Source of the DNA: an uncultured Flavobacteriaceae bacterium
Lineage (GTDB): Bacteria; Bacteroidota; Bacteroidia; Flavobacteriales; Flavobacteriaceae
Reading direction: 5' to 3'
NCBI GenBank assembly: GCA_947487895.1
Contig: CANKYF010000004.1
Coordinates: 310,001 to 374,000, forward strand
DNA: 64,000 nucleotides
Both the position numbers and the translations under genes were made by a program. The notes under the pieces were generated by a model that did not search any database, had not been told where the DNA came from, and saw nothing but the letters and a program-made list of their open reading frames with translations. Below, in pieces: positions 33,999 through 42,551 of this stretch (the stretch's first letter is position 1; the number at the start of each line of letters is the position of its first letter).

Positions 33999-36185
33999 AT
34001 GGAGGTGCAACAATTTCATTACGATAATAAAATCGTTACAAAGTTCATTTACGCCACAATAATTTTTGGGGTTGTTGGTATGCTGGTAGGATTATTACTA
34101 GCCTTTATGTTTTTATTCCCAAACCTAACAGATGGTATTTCATGGCTTAGTTTTGGTCGCTTAAGACCTTTACATACTAATGCCGTAATTTTTGCATTTG
34201 TTGGTAACGCTATGTTTGCTGGGGTGTATTATTCATTACAACGACTCCTAAAAACCCGTATGGCTAGCGACCTTTTAAGTAACATTAACTTTTGGGGGTG
34301 GCAACTTATTATTGTTGCCGCAGCTATATCATTACCATTAGGCTATACAACATCAAAAGAATATGCTGAGTTGGAGTGGCCTATAGATATTGCCATTGCA
34401 TTAGTTTGGGTGGTGTTTGGTGTAAACATGATTTGGACCATTTTAAAACGAAGACAACGCCATTTATATGTTGCCGTTTGGTTCTACATAGCCACCTTTG
34501 TTACGGTTGCCGTACTTCATATTTTTAATAGTTTAGAATTACCGGTTAGTGCCATGAAAAGTTATTCGGTATATGCTGGTGTTCAAGACGCATTGGTACA
34601 ATGGTGGTATGGCCATAATGCGGTAGCGTTTTTCCTTACCACTCCGTTCTTAGGATTGATGTACTACTTTGTTCCTAAAGCCGCCAACAGACCTGTATAC
34701 TCTTATAGATTATCTATTGTGCACTTCTGGTCGTTAATATTTATATACATCTGGGCAGGACCGCATCATTTATTATACACTGCTTTACCAGAATGGGCAC
34801 AAAACTTAGGTGTCACATTCTCTATAATGTTACTAATGCCATCTTGGGGTGGTATGATAAATGGTTTATTAACCTTACGTGGCGCATGGGATAAAGTAAG
34901 AACAGATCCTGTTTTAAAATTCATGGTGGTTGCTATTACTGGTTATGGTATGGCAACATTTGAAGGCCCTACCCTATCTCTTAAAAACGTAAATGCCATT
35001 GCGCACTTTACAGATTGGATTATTGCTCACGTACATGTTGGCGCTTTAGCTTGGAATGGCTTTATGGCTTTTGGTATGATTTATTATTTAGTACCACGAC
35101 TATTCAAAACAAAATTACATTCATTACCACTGGCCAACCTACATTTCTGGTTAGGCACCTTAGGTATCATTATTTATGCATTACCAATGTACGTTGCTGG
35201 TTTTACTCAAGCTAGTATGTGGAAACAATTTAATCCTGATGGTACTTTAGTATATGGAAACTTCTTAGAAACTGTTACTGAAATTATACCAATGTATTGG
35301 ATGCGTGCCATTGGTGGTAGTATGTATGTAATTGGTATGTTAATATCTGTATACAATGTGTGGGCGACCATTAAAAAAGGCAACAAAGTAACTGATGAGC
35401 TTGCTGAAGCACCAGCATTAGAACGCGTTACTAAAAGACGTACTGCTAGTGAAGGATGGCATACTTGGTTAGAACGCAGACCTATTCAATTAACCATTCT
35501 TGCTACAGTAGCCATTTTAATTGGTGGTATTATTCAAATTGTACCAACCATTATGGTGAAGTCAAATATTCCAACTATAGCCAGTGTGAAACCATATACA
35601 CCATTAGAGTTAGAAGGAAGAGACATTTACATTCGTGAAGGGTGTGTTGGTTGTCACTCACAAATGATTAGGCCTTTTAGAAGTGAAGTAGAACGTTATG
35701 GAGAATACTCTAAGGCAGGTGAGTTTGTATATGATCATCCGTTCCTTTGGGGAAGTAAACGTACTGGTCCAGACTTACACCGTCTGGGAGGTAAATATTC
35801 AGATAATTGGCACTTTAACCACATGTATGATCCTCAAAGCACCTCGTCTGGTTCTATTATGCCACGTTACCCTTGGTTGATTACAGGTTCATCTAGTACA
35901 CTTGATAAATCTCAAACCGAAGCTAAAATGGAAGCAATGGTATCTTTAGGGGTACCCTATTCAGATGAAGAGATTGCCAATGCACAACAAAACATGTTAG
36001 AACAGGGAGCTCAAATTGAAAAGAATCTATATTCAGATCCAGACTTTGCTAAAAACTATGAAGCAAATAAAAAGTATGCAGCAGAAAACGGTGAAGATTT
36101 TGTAGAAATGAAAAACAGAGAAATTGTAGCCTTAATTGCTTATTTACAACGTTTAGGAACAGACATTAAAGTTGATTCTGAATAA
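33999..36185 (+). CDS. ccoN: cbb3 cytochrome oxidase fused subunits I and II (CcoN-CcoO)
   Basis: 728 aa fusion of the haem-copper catalytic subunit and the monohaem subunit. The N-terminal 470 residues are the 12-helix CcoN part with histidine ligands visible in RLRPLHTNAVIFAF, WWYGHNAVAFFLT, WAGPHHLLYTALPEW and TDWIIAHVHVGALAWNG. The C-terminal 180 residues are CcoO: one extra membrane helix (TILATVAILIGGIIQIVPTIM), then EGRDIYIREGCVGCHSQMIRPF with the haem c motif CVGCH at residues 549-553 and a distal Met candidate (GSIMPRYPW). Fusion of N and O is usual in Bacteroidota. Terminal oxidase at low oxygen, inner membrane. Confidence 0.95.
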   Translation: MEVQQFHYDNKIVTKFIYATIIFGVVGMLVGLLLAFMFLFPNLTDGISWLSFGRLRPLHTNAVIFAFVGNAMFAGVYYSLQRLLKTRMASDLLSNINFWGWQLIIVAAAISLPLGYTTSKEYAELEWPIDIAIALVWVVFGVNMIWTILKRRQRHLYVAVWFYIATFVTVAVLHIFNSLELPVSAMKSYSVYAGVQDALVQWWYGHNAVAFFLTTPFLGLMYYFVPKAANRPVYSYRLSIVHFWSLIFIYIWAGPHHLLYTALPEWAQNLGVTFSIMLLMPSWGGMINGLLTLRGAWDKVRTDPVLKFMVVAITGYGMATFEGPTLSLKNVNAIAHFTDWIIAHVHVGALAWNGFMAFGMIYYLVPRLFKTKLHSLPLANLHFWLGTLGIIIYALPMYVAGFTQASMWKQFNPDGTLVYGNFLETVTEIIPMYWMRAIGGSMYVIGMLISVYNVWATIKKGNKVTDELAEAPALERVTKRRTASEGWHTWLERRPIQLTILATVAILIGGIIQIVPTIMVKSNIPTIASVKPYTPLELEGRDIYIREGCVGCHSQMIRPFRSEVERYGEYSKAGEFVYDHPFLWGSKRTGPDLHRLGGKYSDNWHFNHMYDPQSTSSGSIMPRYPWLITGSSSTLDKSQTEAKMEAMVSLGVPYSDEEIANAQQNMLEQGAQIEKNLYSDPDFAKNYEANKKYAAENGEDFVEMKNREIVALIAYLQRLGTDIKVDSE

Positions 36186-36206
36186 TAACCATGAAAACTT
36201 AAAACT

Positions 36207-36392
36207 ATGTTGAAATTTGTAAAAAATCATATGGAGAGTATCACGGGAGTAGAGGTCTACCCTATCATCTCCTTACTTATCTTTTTTATCTTTTTTGTAG
36301 CGCTGTTTTGGTGGGTTGTAACCGCAAAAAAAGACTATATAAAAACTGTTAGTAATATTCCATTAGATAACCAAAAAGACCAAACATTATGA
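36207..36392 (+). CDS. ccoQ: cbb3 oxidase small subunit CcoQ
   Basis: 61 aa with one membrane helix (YPIISLLIFFIFFVALFWWVVTA) and a charged C-terminus KKDYIKTVSNIPLDNQK. Position between ccoNO and ccoP, and a 4-bp ATGA overlap with ccoP, identify it. CcoQ stabilises the complex in other bacteria. Confidence 0.85.
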   Translation: MLKFVKNHMESITGVEVYPIISLLIFFIFFVALFWWVVTAKKDYIKTVSNIPLDNQKDQTL

Positions 36393-37318
36393 GAAAACTT
36401 TTTCCATCTTGGGCAAGAGTACCCGTAGTATTCTTCATTATCTTCGGAGTTGTAGAATTATTTGTAGACTCTGGTGAAAAGCCAGCGTTTATAGAATATC
36501 CTGTTGTACTACTATTTCTCTTTTTAGTGCTTTTAATTTTAATTGCTATTGAAGCCATTGTTGGCGCTCTAGAAAATGTGATGCTTCATAAAATGGATGA
36601 AGAGGCTAAAGCTAAATTTTTAGCCGATAAAGAGAAAGCATATCAATTTACATGGTTTAAGAAAGCTTACAATAAATTACTAGATCAAAAACCAATTGAA
36701 GAAGAGAGCGAAATAGTTCTAGACCATAATTATGATGGTATTAGAGAGCTAGATAACAACTTACCTCCTTGGTGGTTGTGGGGCTTCTATATAAGCATCT
36801 TTTTTGCTGCAGTTTATCTCGTAAGATATCACATGTTTGATGGACCTGGACAAATTGATGAATTAGAAACTGAACTTGCCGAAGCCAAAGTAGCCATTGA
36901 AGCATACAAAAAAACGGCCAAAGACCTAGTTGACATTAATACTGTAACATTACTAACAGACGCTGGAGATTTAAATGCTGGTAAAGATATATTTAACACA
37001 AACTGTATAGCATGTCATATGGCAGACGGTGGCGGTGGTATTGGTCCTAATCTAACTGATGAACATTGGGTTTTAGGTGGTGGTATTAAAAATGTTTTTA
37101 AAACAGTTTCTGAAGGAGGGCGTTCTGGTAAAGGCATGATTGCATGGAAAGCACAATTAAAACCATCACAAATTGCACAAGTATCAAGTTTTGTATTGAG
37201 TTTACAAGGTACAATACCTGCAAATCCTAAAGCTCCTGAAGGTGATGTTTGGATAAATAAAACTATAGGAGTTGATGTACCAAAAGAAACCTTAATTGAC
37301 TCAACGCAAATAAACTAA
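36389..37318 (+). CDS. ccoP: cbb3 oxidase subunit III (CcoP), single haem c
   Basis: 309 aa. Two membrane helices near the N-terminus and one after NNLPPWWLWGFYISIFFAAVYLVRYHMFDGPGQ, the typical CcoP entry motif. They are followed by a periplasmic cytochrome c domain with one CxxCH (CIACH, residues 206-210) and GGIGPNLTDEHWVLGGG. Proteobacterial CcoP has two CxxCH motifs; only one is seen here. It donates electrons to CcoO/CcoN. Overlaps ccoQ by 4 bp. Confidence 0.93.
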   Translation: MRKLFPSWARVPVVFFIIFGVVELFVDSGEKPAFIEYPVVLLFLFLVLLILIAIEAIVGALENVMLHKMDEEAKAKFLADKEKAYQFTWFKKAYNKLLDQKPIEEESEIVLDHNYDGIRELDNNLPPWWLWGFYISIFFAAVYLVRYHMFDGPGQIDELETELAEAKVAIEAYKKTAKDLVDINTVTLLTDAGDLNAGKDIFNTNCIACHMADGGGGIGPNLTDEHWVLGGGIKNVFKTVSEGGRSGKGMIAWKAQLKPSQIAQVSSFVLSLQGTIPANPKAPEGDVWINKTIGVDVPKETLIDSTQIN

Positions 37319-37341
37319 ATAGTAGAAAAGCTTTGAAAAAT

Positions 37342-37419
37342 TGTCATTCTGAACTTGTTTCAGAATCTCATGATATATTATTAATGATTATGAGAACCTA
37401 AAACAAGTTCAGGTTAACA
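37342..37419. repeat. Imperfect inverted repeat (TGTCATT family)
   Basis: Left arm 37342-37371 (TGTCATTCTGAACTTGTTTC...) and right arm 37390-37419 are inverted copies sharing CTGAACTTGTTT and TCTCAT, with an AT-rich loop. The first 28 bases of the left arm recur perfectly, inverted, at 39078-39105. Located between ccoP and ccoG. Confidence 0.75.
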
Positions 37420-37459
37420 AGAACACAATTTTAGAAAATAGACTTTAAAAAGTAATCAC

Positions 37460-38884
37460 TTGGAAACCCCAGAAAACGAAATATTTAGAGATTCAATAAG
37501 CACTATTACCGAAGAAGGTAAACGTGCTTGGGTGTATCCAAAAAAGCCAAAGGGTGTGTTTTATGAGTACCGTAAATGGGTCAGCTATTTTTTATTGATA
37601 TTCCTTTTTTCATCACCTTTTATTAAAGTAAATGGTAATCAGTTTTTATTGTTCAATGTACTAGAGAGACGTTTCAATATTTTTGGCTTTCCGTTTTGGC
37701 CTCAAGACTTTCATTTGTTTGTTATTTCAATGATTATTGGAGTTGTTTTTATCACTCTTTTCACAGTGGCTTTTGGACGTATTTTTTGTGGGTGGATTTG
37801 CCCGCAAACTATTTTTATGGAAATGGTTTTCCGAAGAATTGAATATTGGATTGAAGGAGATAGAGGCAAACAAATGCGTTTGAACAGACAACCTTGGAAT
37901 GCCGAAAAAATAAGAAAAAAAGGGCTTAAGCTTGCTATATTTTTGATCATTTCATTTTTAATTGCTAATGTGTTTTTAGCCTATTTAATAGGTAGTGATA
38001 GGCTAATTAAATATATCACTGATGGGCCTTTTAACCACATAGGCACGCTTATTCCGTTAATAATTTTTACGGCAGTGTTCTACTTTATATTTGCCTGGTT
38101 TAGAGAACAAGTTTGTGTTATTGCTTGTCCTTATGGTAGGTTACAAGGTGTTCTTTTAGACACAAAATCTGTGGTTGTTGCTTATGATTATAAACGTGGT
38201 GAAAGTACAAACGGTAGAAAAAAAATTAGAAAAAATGAAGATAGAGAAGCACTTGGACATGGCGATTGTATTGATTGTTTTCAATGTGTAAATGTTTGTC
38301 CTACAGGTATAGACATTAGAAACGGCACACAATTAGAATGCGTTAACTGCACTGCCTGTATTGATGAATGCGATCATATTATGGAGAGTATTAATCTTCC
38401 TAGAGGATTGATACGTTACGCTAGTGAAGAAAACATAAAAAATAAAGTACCTTTTAAATTGACTGCAAGAATAAAAGGCTATATAGCTGTTCTTTTAATT
38501 TTAATTGGAATTTTAACAGGAATGTTTTTTTTGAGAAATGATGTTGAAGCCAATGTTTTAAGACTACCAGGACAATTGTATGAACACAAAGAAAATAATA
38601 TAATTAGTAATGTATTCACTTATAAACTAGTGAATAAAACTACAAATAATATTGAAGATGTAACCCTTAAATTATTATCTCACAAAGGTCATTTAAAACT
38701 AGTTTCAACAAGTAAAGATTTTATTGTCCCAAGCCAAGGCATTGCAGAAGGCACTTTATTTATTGAAATTAATAATGCGGCTTTAAGTGGAGATAGAAAT
38801 AAGATTAAAATTGGTGTTTATGCAGGAGAAACGTTAATTGAAACTTGTACGGCTAATTTTTTAGGCCCTAGAAGTTATAAATAG
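37460..38884 (+). CDS. ccoG: cbb3 oxidase accessory protein CcoG (FixG/RdxA type)
   Basis: 474 aa membrane-bound polyferredoxin involved in copper delivery and reduction for cbb3 assembly. Seen: membrane helices around LLIFLFSSPFIK and MIIGVVFITLFTVAFGRIFCGWICPQTIFMEMVFRRIEYWIEG, then VCVIACPYGRLQG. Two 4Fe-4S binding motifs follow, CIDCFQCVNVCPTGIDIR and CVNCTACIDECDH, and then an Ig-like C-terminal domain. Translation starts at TTG (37460), since the conserved N-terminus begins there. Separated from ccoP by a palindromic repeat. Confidence 0.92.
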   Translation: METPENEIFRDSISTITEEGKRAWVYPKKPKGVFYEYRKWVSYFLLIFLFSSPFIKVNGNQFLLFNVLERRFNIFGFPFWPQDFHLFVISMIIGVVFITLFTVAFGRIFCGWICPQTIFMEMVFRRIEYWIEGDRGKQMRLNRQPWNAEKIRKKGLKLAIFLIISFLIANVFLAYLIGSDRLIKYITDGPFNHIGTLIPLIIFTAVFYFIFAWFREQVCVIACPYGRLQGVLLDTKSVVVAYDYKRGESTNGRKKIRKNEDREALGHGDCIDCFQCVNVCPTGIDIRNGTQLECVNCTACIDECDHIMESINLPRGLIRYASEENIKNKVPFKLTARIKGYIAVLLILIGILTGMFFLRNDVEANVLRLPGQLYEHKENNIISNVFTYKLVNKTTNNIEDVTLKLLSHKGHLKLVSTSKDFIVPSQGIAEGTLFIEINNAALSGDRNKIKIGVYAGETLIETCTANFLGPRSYK

Positions 38885-38975
38885 GGTTTTTAGTTGGTGT
38901 GGTTGTAGGGTTATTGGTTGATAATAATAAGCTGATTTTGATCATTAACCCACAACCATAAAAGTATAGAAAATC

Positions 38976-39057
38976 GCATTAAGGATTGAGGCATTTGTTG
39001 AAGCTCTCCCGAAGTTTCGGGAAGCGACTGCCGAAAGCCTGACCCGAAAGGGAATGC
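38976..39057. repeat. GGATTGAG-type structured repeat, copy 2
   Basis: It begins GCATTAAGGATTGAG and ends AATGC, with an internal perfect hairpin TCCCGAA-GT-TTCGGGA and GCCGAAAGCCTGACC. The outer pair GCATT/AATGC corresponds to GCGTT/AACGC in copy 1 (33614-33716), so a G-C pair there is an A-T pair here. Located in the ccoG-fixH gap. Confidence 0.7.
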
Positions 39058-39077
39058 CATTAAACAATAAAATTAAC

Positions 39078-39105
39078 GAGATTCTGAAACAAGTTCAGAA
39101 TGACA
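39078..39105. repeat. Inverted 28-bp copy of the 37342 repeat
   Basis: The reverse complement is identical at all 28 positions to 37342-37369. Lies 14 bp before the fixH start codon. Confidence 0.8.
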
Positions 39106-39118
39106 AAAAATAAGAATC

Positions 39119-39565
39119 ATGAAACTAAATTGGGGTACAGGAATTGTAGTAGCTTTTATTGGGTTTATTGTATTTATTCTCTATTTCATAATAATTATGA
39201 GTGTTGATGATAATTATAATCACGATTTGGTAACTGAAGATTATTATGCCGAAGAATTGACCTATCAAAAAGACATTAATAAGCTTAAGAATGCTAAAAA
39301 TTTATTACAAAATATTACTTATAAGAAAACAGAAGAAGGTTTAACTATTATGTTTCCTAGTAATATAGATTTTAAGAAAATATCTGGAAAAGTGTTCCTA
39401 TACAGACCATCTAACAAACAACTAGATTATGAAAGTACCATTTCATTATCTAATCCACTTTTGCTCATACCTGACTCCCGTTTGTTGGATGGTCGTTGGA
39501 ACATTAAAATTGATTGGCAATATAATGGAAAATCTTATTTATTTAAAGAATCTATAAACTATTAG
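39119..39565 (+). CDS. fixH: FixH-family protein
   Basis: 148 aa with one N-terminal membrane helix (IVVAFIGFIVFILYFIIIMSV), followed by DDNYNHDLVTEDYYAEELTYQKDINKLKNAKNL. This is the FixH/CcoH signature, with the YY..E..YQ..I motif. The C-terminal half is an Ig-like periplasmic domain. Members assist cbb3 assembly. 1 bp before the SafE-like gene. Confidence 0.88.
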   Translation: MKLNWGTGIVVAFIGFIVFILYFIIIMSVDDNYNHDLVTEDYYAEELTYQKDINKLKNAKNLLQNITYKKTEEGLTIMFPSNIDFKKISGKVFLYRPSNKQLDYESTISLSNPLLLIPDSRLLDGRWNIKIDWQYNGKSYLFKESINY

Positions 39566-39566
39566 T

Positions 39567-40268
39567 ATGTTAGTTTCTGCATTTATTTTTGGAATTTTGG
39601 GTAGTTTTCACTGCATAGGTATGTGCGGTCCTATTGCCTTTATGCTTCCTGTAAATAGAACAAATGCGGTAAAAAAAGCATCTCAAATTACTGCCTACCA
39701 TTTCGGACGGCTTTTAACTTATAGTATTATCGGGTTGGTATTTGGTCTTATTGGAAAGAGCCTTTATTTATTTGGGTTTCAACAACAACTATCTATTATT
39801 ATTGGTGTTGTAATGATAGTTTTTGTATTAATTCCGCAGCACAAACTAAACAACTACAACATTTCTAAACCTATTTACAAATTAATTTCTAGAGTTAAAT
39901 CTGCATTGGGCAGTGCTTTAAAAAGAAAATCTGCCGATACATTTTTAACCATTGGATTTTTAAACGGCTTTTTACCCTGTGGTTTAGTGTATCTGGCAGT
40001 ATTTGGAGCTATTTCTGGGGGTAATGCGTTACAAGGCAGTTTATATATGACTGTTTTTGGTTTGGGCACCATTCCTCTAATGACTACTGCAATTTATGCT
40101 AGCCATTTTCTTAAAGGTGTTACTAGGCAAAAAATACAAAAAGCTATTCCTGTTTTTGTTGTTATAATTGGTGTTTTATTTATTATTAGAGGACTTGGTC
40201 TAGGCATTCCATATATTTCTCCTTCTCCAGTTTATGATATGGTTGATAGCACTATAAATTGTCATTAA
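39567..40268 (+). CDS. SafE/DsbD-like membrane protein of the cbb3 cluster
   Basis: 233 aa with six hydrophobic helices; annotated in many genomes as sulfite exporter TauE/SafE family. Two cysteine motifs stand out: SFHCIGMCGPIAFMLP at the start of helix 1 and NGFLPCGLVYLAVFGA in the middle, the arrangement of the DsbD/CcdA-like transmembrane family. A His-Cys C-terminus (TINCH) may also bind metal. Position directly after fixH suggests a role in copper handling or thiol reduction for oxidase assembly rather than sulfite export; this is inference. Ends 3 bp before the convergent AraC gene. Confidence 0.8.
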   Translation: MLVSAFIFGILGSFHCIGMCGPIAFMLPVNRTNAVKKASQITAYHFGRLLTYSIIGLVFGLIGKSLYLFGFQQQLSIIIGVVMIVFVLIPQHKLNNYNISKPIYKLISRVKSALGSALKRKSADTFLTIGFLNGFLPCGLVYLAVFGAISGGNALQGSLYMTVFGLGTIPLMTTAIYASHFLKGVTRQKIQKAIPVFVVIIGVLFIIRGLGLGIPYISPSPVYDMVDSTINCH

Positions 40269-40271
40269 AGT

Positions 40272-41135
40272 TTAGCCAATTATCAATCTATATTCTGAAG
40301 GCGATTTTTTTACATGTCGTTTAAAATACTTTACAAAATACGAAGCATCTTCAAAACCTAATTTATAAGCTATTTCATTAATTTTTAAATCTGTAAAAGA
40401 TAATAAGCGTTTTGCTTCTAAGATGATACGTTCTGAAATAAGTTCTGAGGGCGTTTTTGAAACCACCGAATGCGTGATAGTATTTAGTGTTTTAGACGAA
40501 ATATTAAGTTTACTAGCAAAATTAGCAACCGAATAATTCTCTGAATAATGTGTTTCTAACAAATCTCTAAATTGTAAATATTGAAGTTCATAAGAATCAT
40601 AAAACTTAATAGACTCTTGGTTCGTTTTACAATGCAATCGTTCTAGAACTATTAAAAAAGACTTCAGTAAATTTCTAATAACGTGCTTATATCCAAATTC
40701 ATCCCTATTAGATAATTCCATCTTAATCAGGTTCATATAAGAATGCGCTAAATCTATGGTTTCCCCTTTTAACACATGAAATGATCTTTGTTGGTTATTA
40801 AACACTGTATATTTTAAGAAAATATCAACATCTGAATGCATTAAAAAGTTTTCATTAAAATGAATGATAATACCTTTATGTGTAGCATTCTTATCAAAAT
40901 AATGAATTTGATTCTTAGATATAAAAAAAATGGTGTTCGCCTTTACTTCATAAGCGTCAAAATCTACAAAATGAACACCGCCTTCGTTAAAAATCCATAG
41001 GATTTGGTAGTAACTATGTGTATGTGGTAGTAAAGCATGTTCACCACTATTTTTTAAGTATTGTTCTAAATCATAGACTTCAAACTGTAATTTCTCGGGG
41101 TGTTCTTTATGAAGGTGGTATTGCTCTATTTCCAT
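40272..41135 (-). CDS. AraC-family transcriptional regulator
   Basis: 287 aa. N-terminal cupin sensor (EHALLPHTHSYYQILWIFNEGGVHFVDFDAYEVKANTIFFISKNQIHYF) with H.H and H residues of a possible metal or ligand site. C-terminal double HTH: YSVANFASKLNISSKTLNTITHSVVSKTPSELI and INEIAYKLGFEDASYFVKYFKRHVKKSPSEYR. Last gene of a minus-strand group (SDR, AhpD-like, amine-oxidase-like, AraC), from which it is separated by 38 bp. It may regulate that operon. Confidence 0.87.
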   Translation of the reverse strand: MEIEQYHLHKEHPEKLQFEVYDLEQYLKNSGEHALLPHTHSYYQILWIFNEGGVHFVDFDAYEVKANTIFFISKNQIHYFDKNATHKGIIIHFNENFLMHSDVDIFLKYTVFNNQQRSFHVLKGETIDLAHSYMNLIKMELSNRDEFGYKHVIRNLLKSFLIVLERLHCKTNQESIKFYDSYELQYLQFRDLLETHYSENYSVANFASKLNISSKTLNTITHSVVSKTPSELISERIILEAKRLLSFTDLKINEIAYKLGFEDASYFVKYFKRHVKKSPSEYRLIIG

Positions 41136-41173
41136 TAAGTACTACCAATATTAGGGTTTTATACAAAGTTAGA

Positions 41174-42220
41174 CTATTTATCTATAATATAGTTGGCAGC
41201 TCGTATCCCACTATAAACAGCACCATCTAAATACCCGCCATAAACTGGTGATGTTTCTGTTCCTGAAAAAAACAGTTTATTATTCATATAAAAATTATTA
41301 AAAACAGGATTACCGTATTGTGGTGACATATATACAGATTTCAAGTTTTCACAACTAGTAAATACATCTTTAGACCAATCTTTTTCATCATACTTTAAAT
41401 AATCTCTCACCTTAGCCCCTAAATATGTTTCAAGGTAATTTAAAATACGCTCCTTTCTATCTTCAAACGAAACATCACGTAACCCTTCATTAATAAACCC
41501 CATTAAACTAAACTTTGTTTCTCTGGCATTGGTATGATCATATAACTCTGTTACTGACCCTATTTGCCCAATCACTGTTCCTGAGAATCCTTGTGCTCTC
41601 CAAAACGGTGTTTTATAACTTATGCCCACTTTTATAGCATTGCTCATCCATGTATGCGTATGTGTCATAGCATTGATTAATGTTGGCGGCAATTCTGGAA
41701 TGTATTTTAATTTAACGGCGAGTTTAGGTGGCAAGGTAACTATTAACTTTTCTGCTATATATTCTTCTTTTTCAGTTGATACTAAAACTTTATTATCAAC
41801 TTCACTTATTTGTTTAACTATAGCATTTAATTGTATTTTTTTGAAAATTGGAGTAGCTAATTTTTCTATTAAATGCTCAGATCCTCCAGAAATTCTATAT
41901 GCAGAAGGTTGACTTTGATCACTTTCAAAATAATGAGCTGGTGCCATTGTATTATATACTAATACATTCTTTCCTTTAGAATATTGATTAAATCTATCAA
42001 TGTTTAAATGTTGTAGAAGTTGTGATACATTTTCGTGAACCGATTGAAACCATGCTGGTCCTAAATCAATATTATTTTTAGTTAATACTCTGCCGCCTAT
42101 ACGATCACGTCCTTCAAGAACTACGAAGTCGGTTTCTCCTCTCTGAAATAATTGATAGGCTGATGTTAAACCTGAAACACCAGCCCCAATTATTATATAT
42201 TTTAATTGTTTAATTTTCAT
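41174..42220 (-). CDS. FAD-dependent amine-oxidase-family protein
   Basis: 348 aa. N-terminal FAD dinucleotide-binding fold IIGAGVSGLTSAYQLFQRG...VVLEGRDRIGGRV, and C-terminal FAD contact FFSGTETSPVYGGYLDGAVYSGIRAANYI, both standard for flavin monoamine oxidases. About 100 residues shorter than typical members, so the substrate domain is reduced. No signal peptide. It is 5 bp downstream of the AhpD-like gene, so they are co-transcribed. Substrate unknown. Confidence 0.85.
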   Translation of the reverse strand: MKIKQLKYIIIGAGVSGLTSAYQLFQRGETDFVVLEGRDRIGGRVLTKNNIDLGPAWFQSVHENVSQLLQHLNIDRFNQYSKGKNVLVYNTMAPAHYFESDQSQPSAYRISGGSEHLIEKLATPIFKKIQLNAIVKQISEVDNKVLVSTEKEEYIAEKLIVTLPPKLAVKLKYIPELPPTLINAMTHTHTWMSNAIKVGISYKTPFWRAQGFSGTVIGQIGSVTELYDHTNARETKFSLMGFINEGLRDVSFEDRKERILNYLETYLGAKVRDYLKYDEKDWSKDVFTSCENLKSVYMSPQYGNPVFNNFYMNNKLFFSGTETSPVYGGYLDGAVYSGIRAANYIIDK

Positions 42221-42225
42221 TAAAA

Positions 42226-42528
42226 TTAACTCATCAAATGCGTACCGTGTACAACGGCCGCTCCTGCCCTTAAAGCGGCAGCAACAAAGGTAACTTCTGC
42301 AAGTTCTTCTTCAGTTGCACCAGCCTCAACTGCATGTTTCTTATGAATCTCAAGGCAATATGGGCATTGCGTTGTTAATGCTACAGCCAAAGCTATTAAT
42401 TCCTTATATTTCTTAGGAATAGCCCCATCTGCTAAAGCTTCTTTATCTAGAGATTGAAATGCTGTCATTGCTTTTTCAGCATTACTACCCAATTTACCTA
42501 ATTTTTTTAAATGATTGATATCATACAT
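42226..42528 (-). CDS. Carboxymuconolactone-decarboxylase / AhpD-like protein
   Basis: 100 aa. The AhpD core CPYCLEIHKKHAVEAGATEEELAEV carries the CxxC redox pair and the downstream His of the family, with LGSNAEKAMTAFQSLDKEAL before it. Such proteins are small peroxidase-like or thiol-redox enzymes. It is sandwiched between the SDR and the amine-oxidase-like gene, 23 bp after the former and 5 bp before the latter, so probably serves the same pathway. Confidence 0.86.
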   Translation of the reverse strand: MYDINHLKKLGKLGSNAEKAMTAFQSLDKEALADGAIPKKYKELIALAVALTTQCPYCLEIHKKHAVEAGATEEELAEVTFVAAALRAGAAVVHGTHLMS

Positions 42529-42551
42529 AGAATAATGTTTAATAGTTGTTT

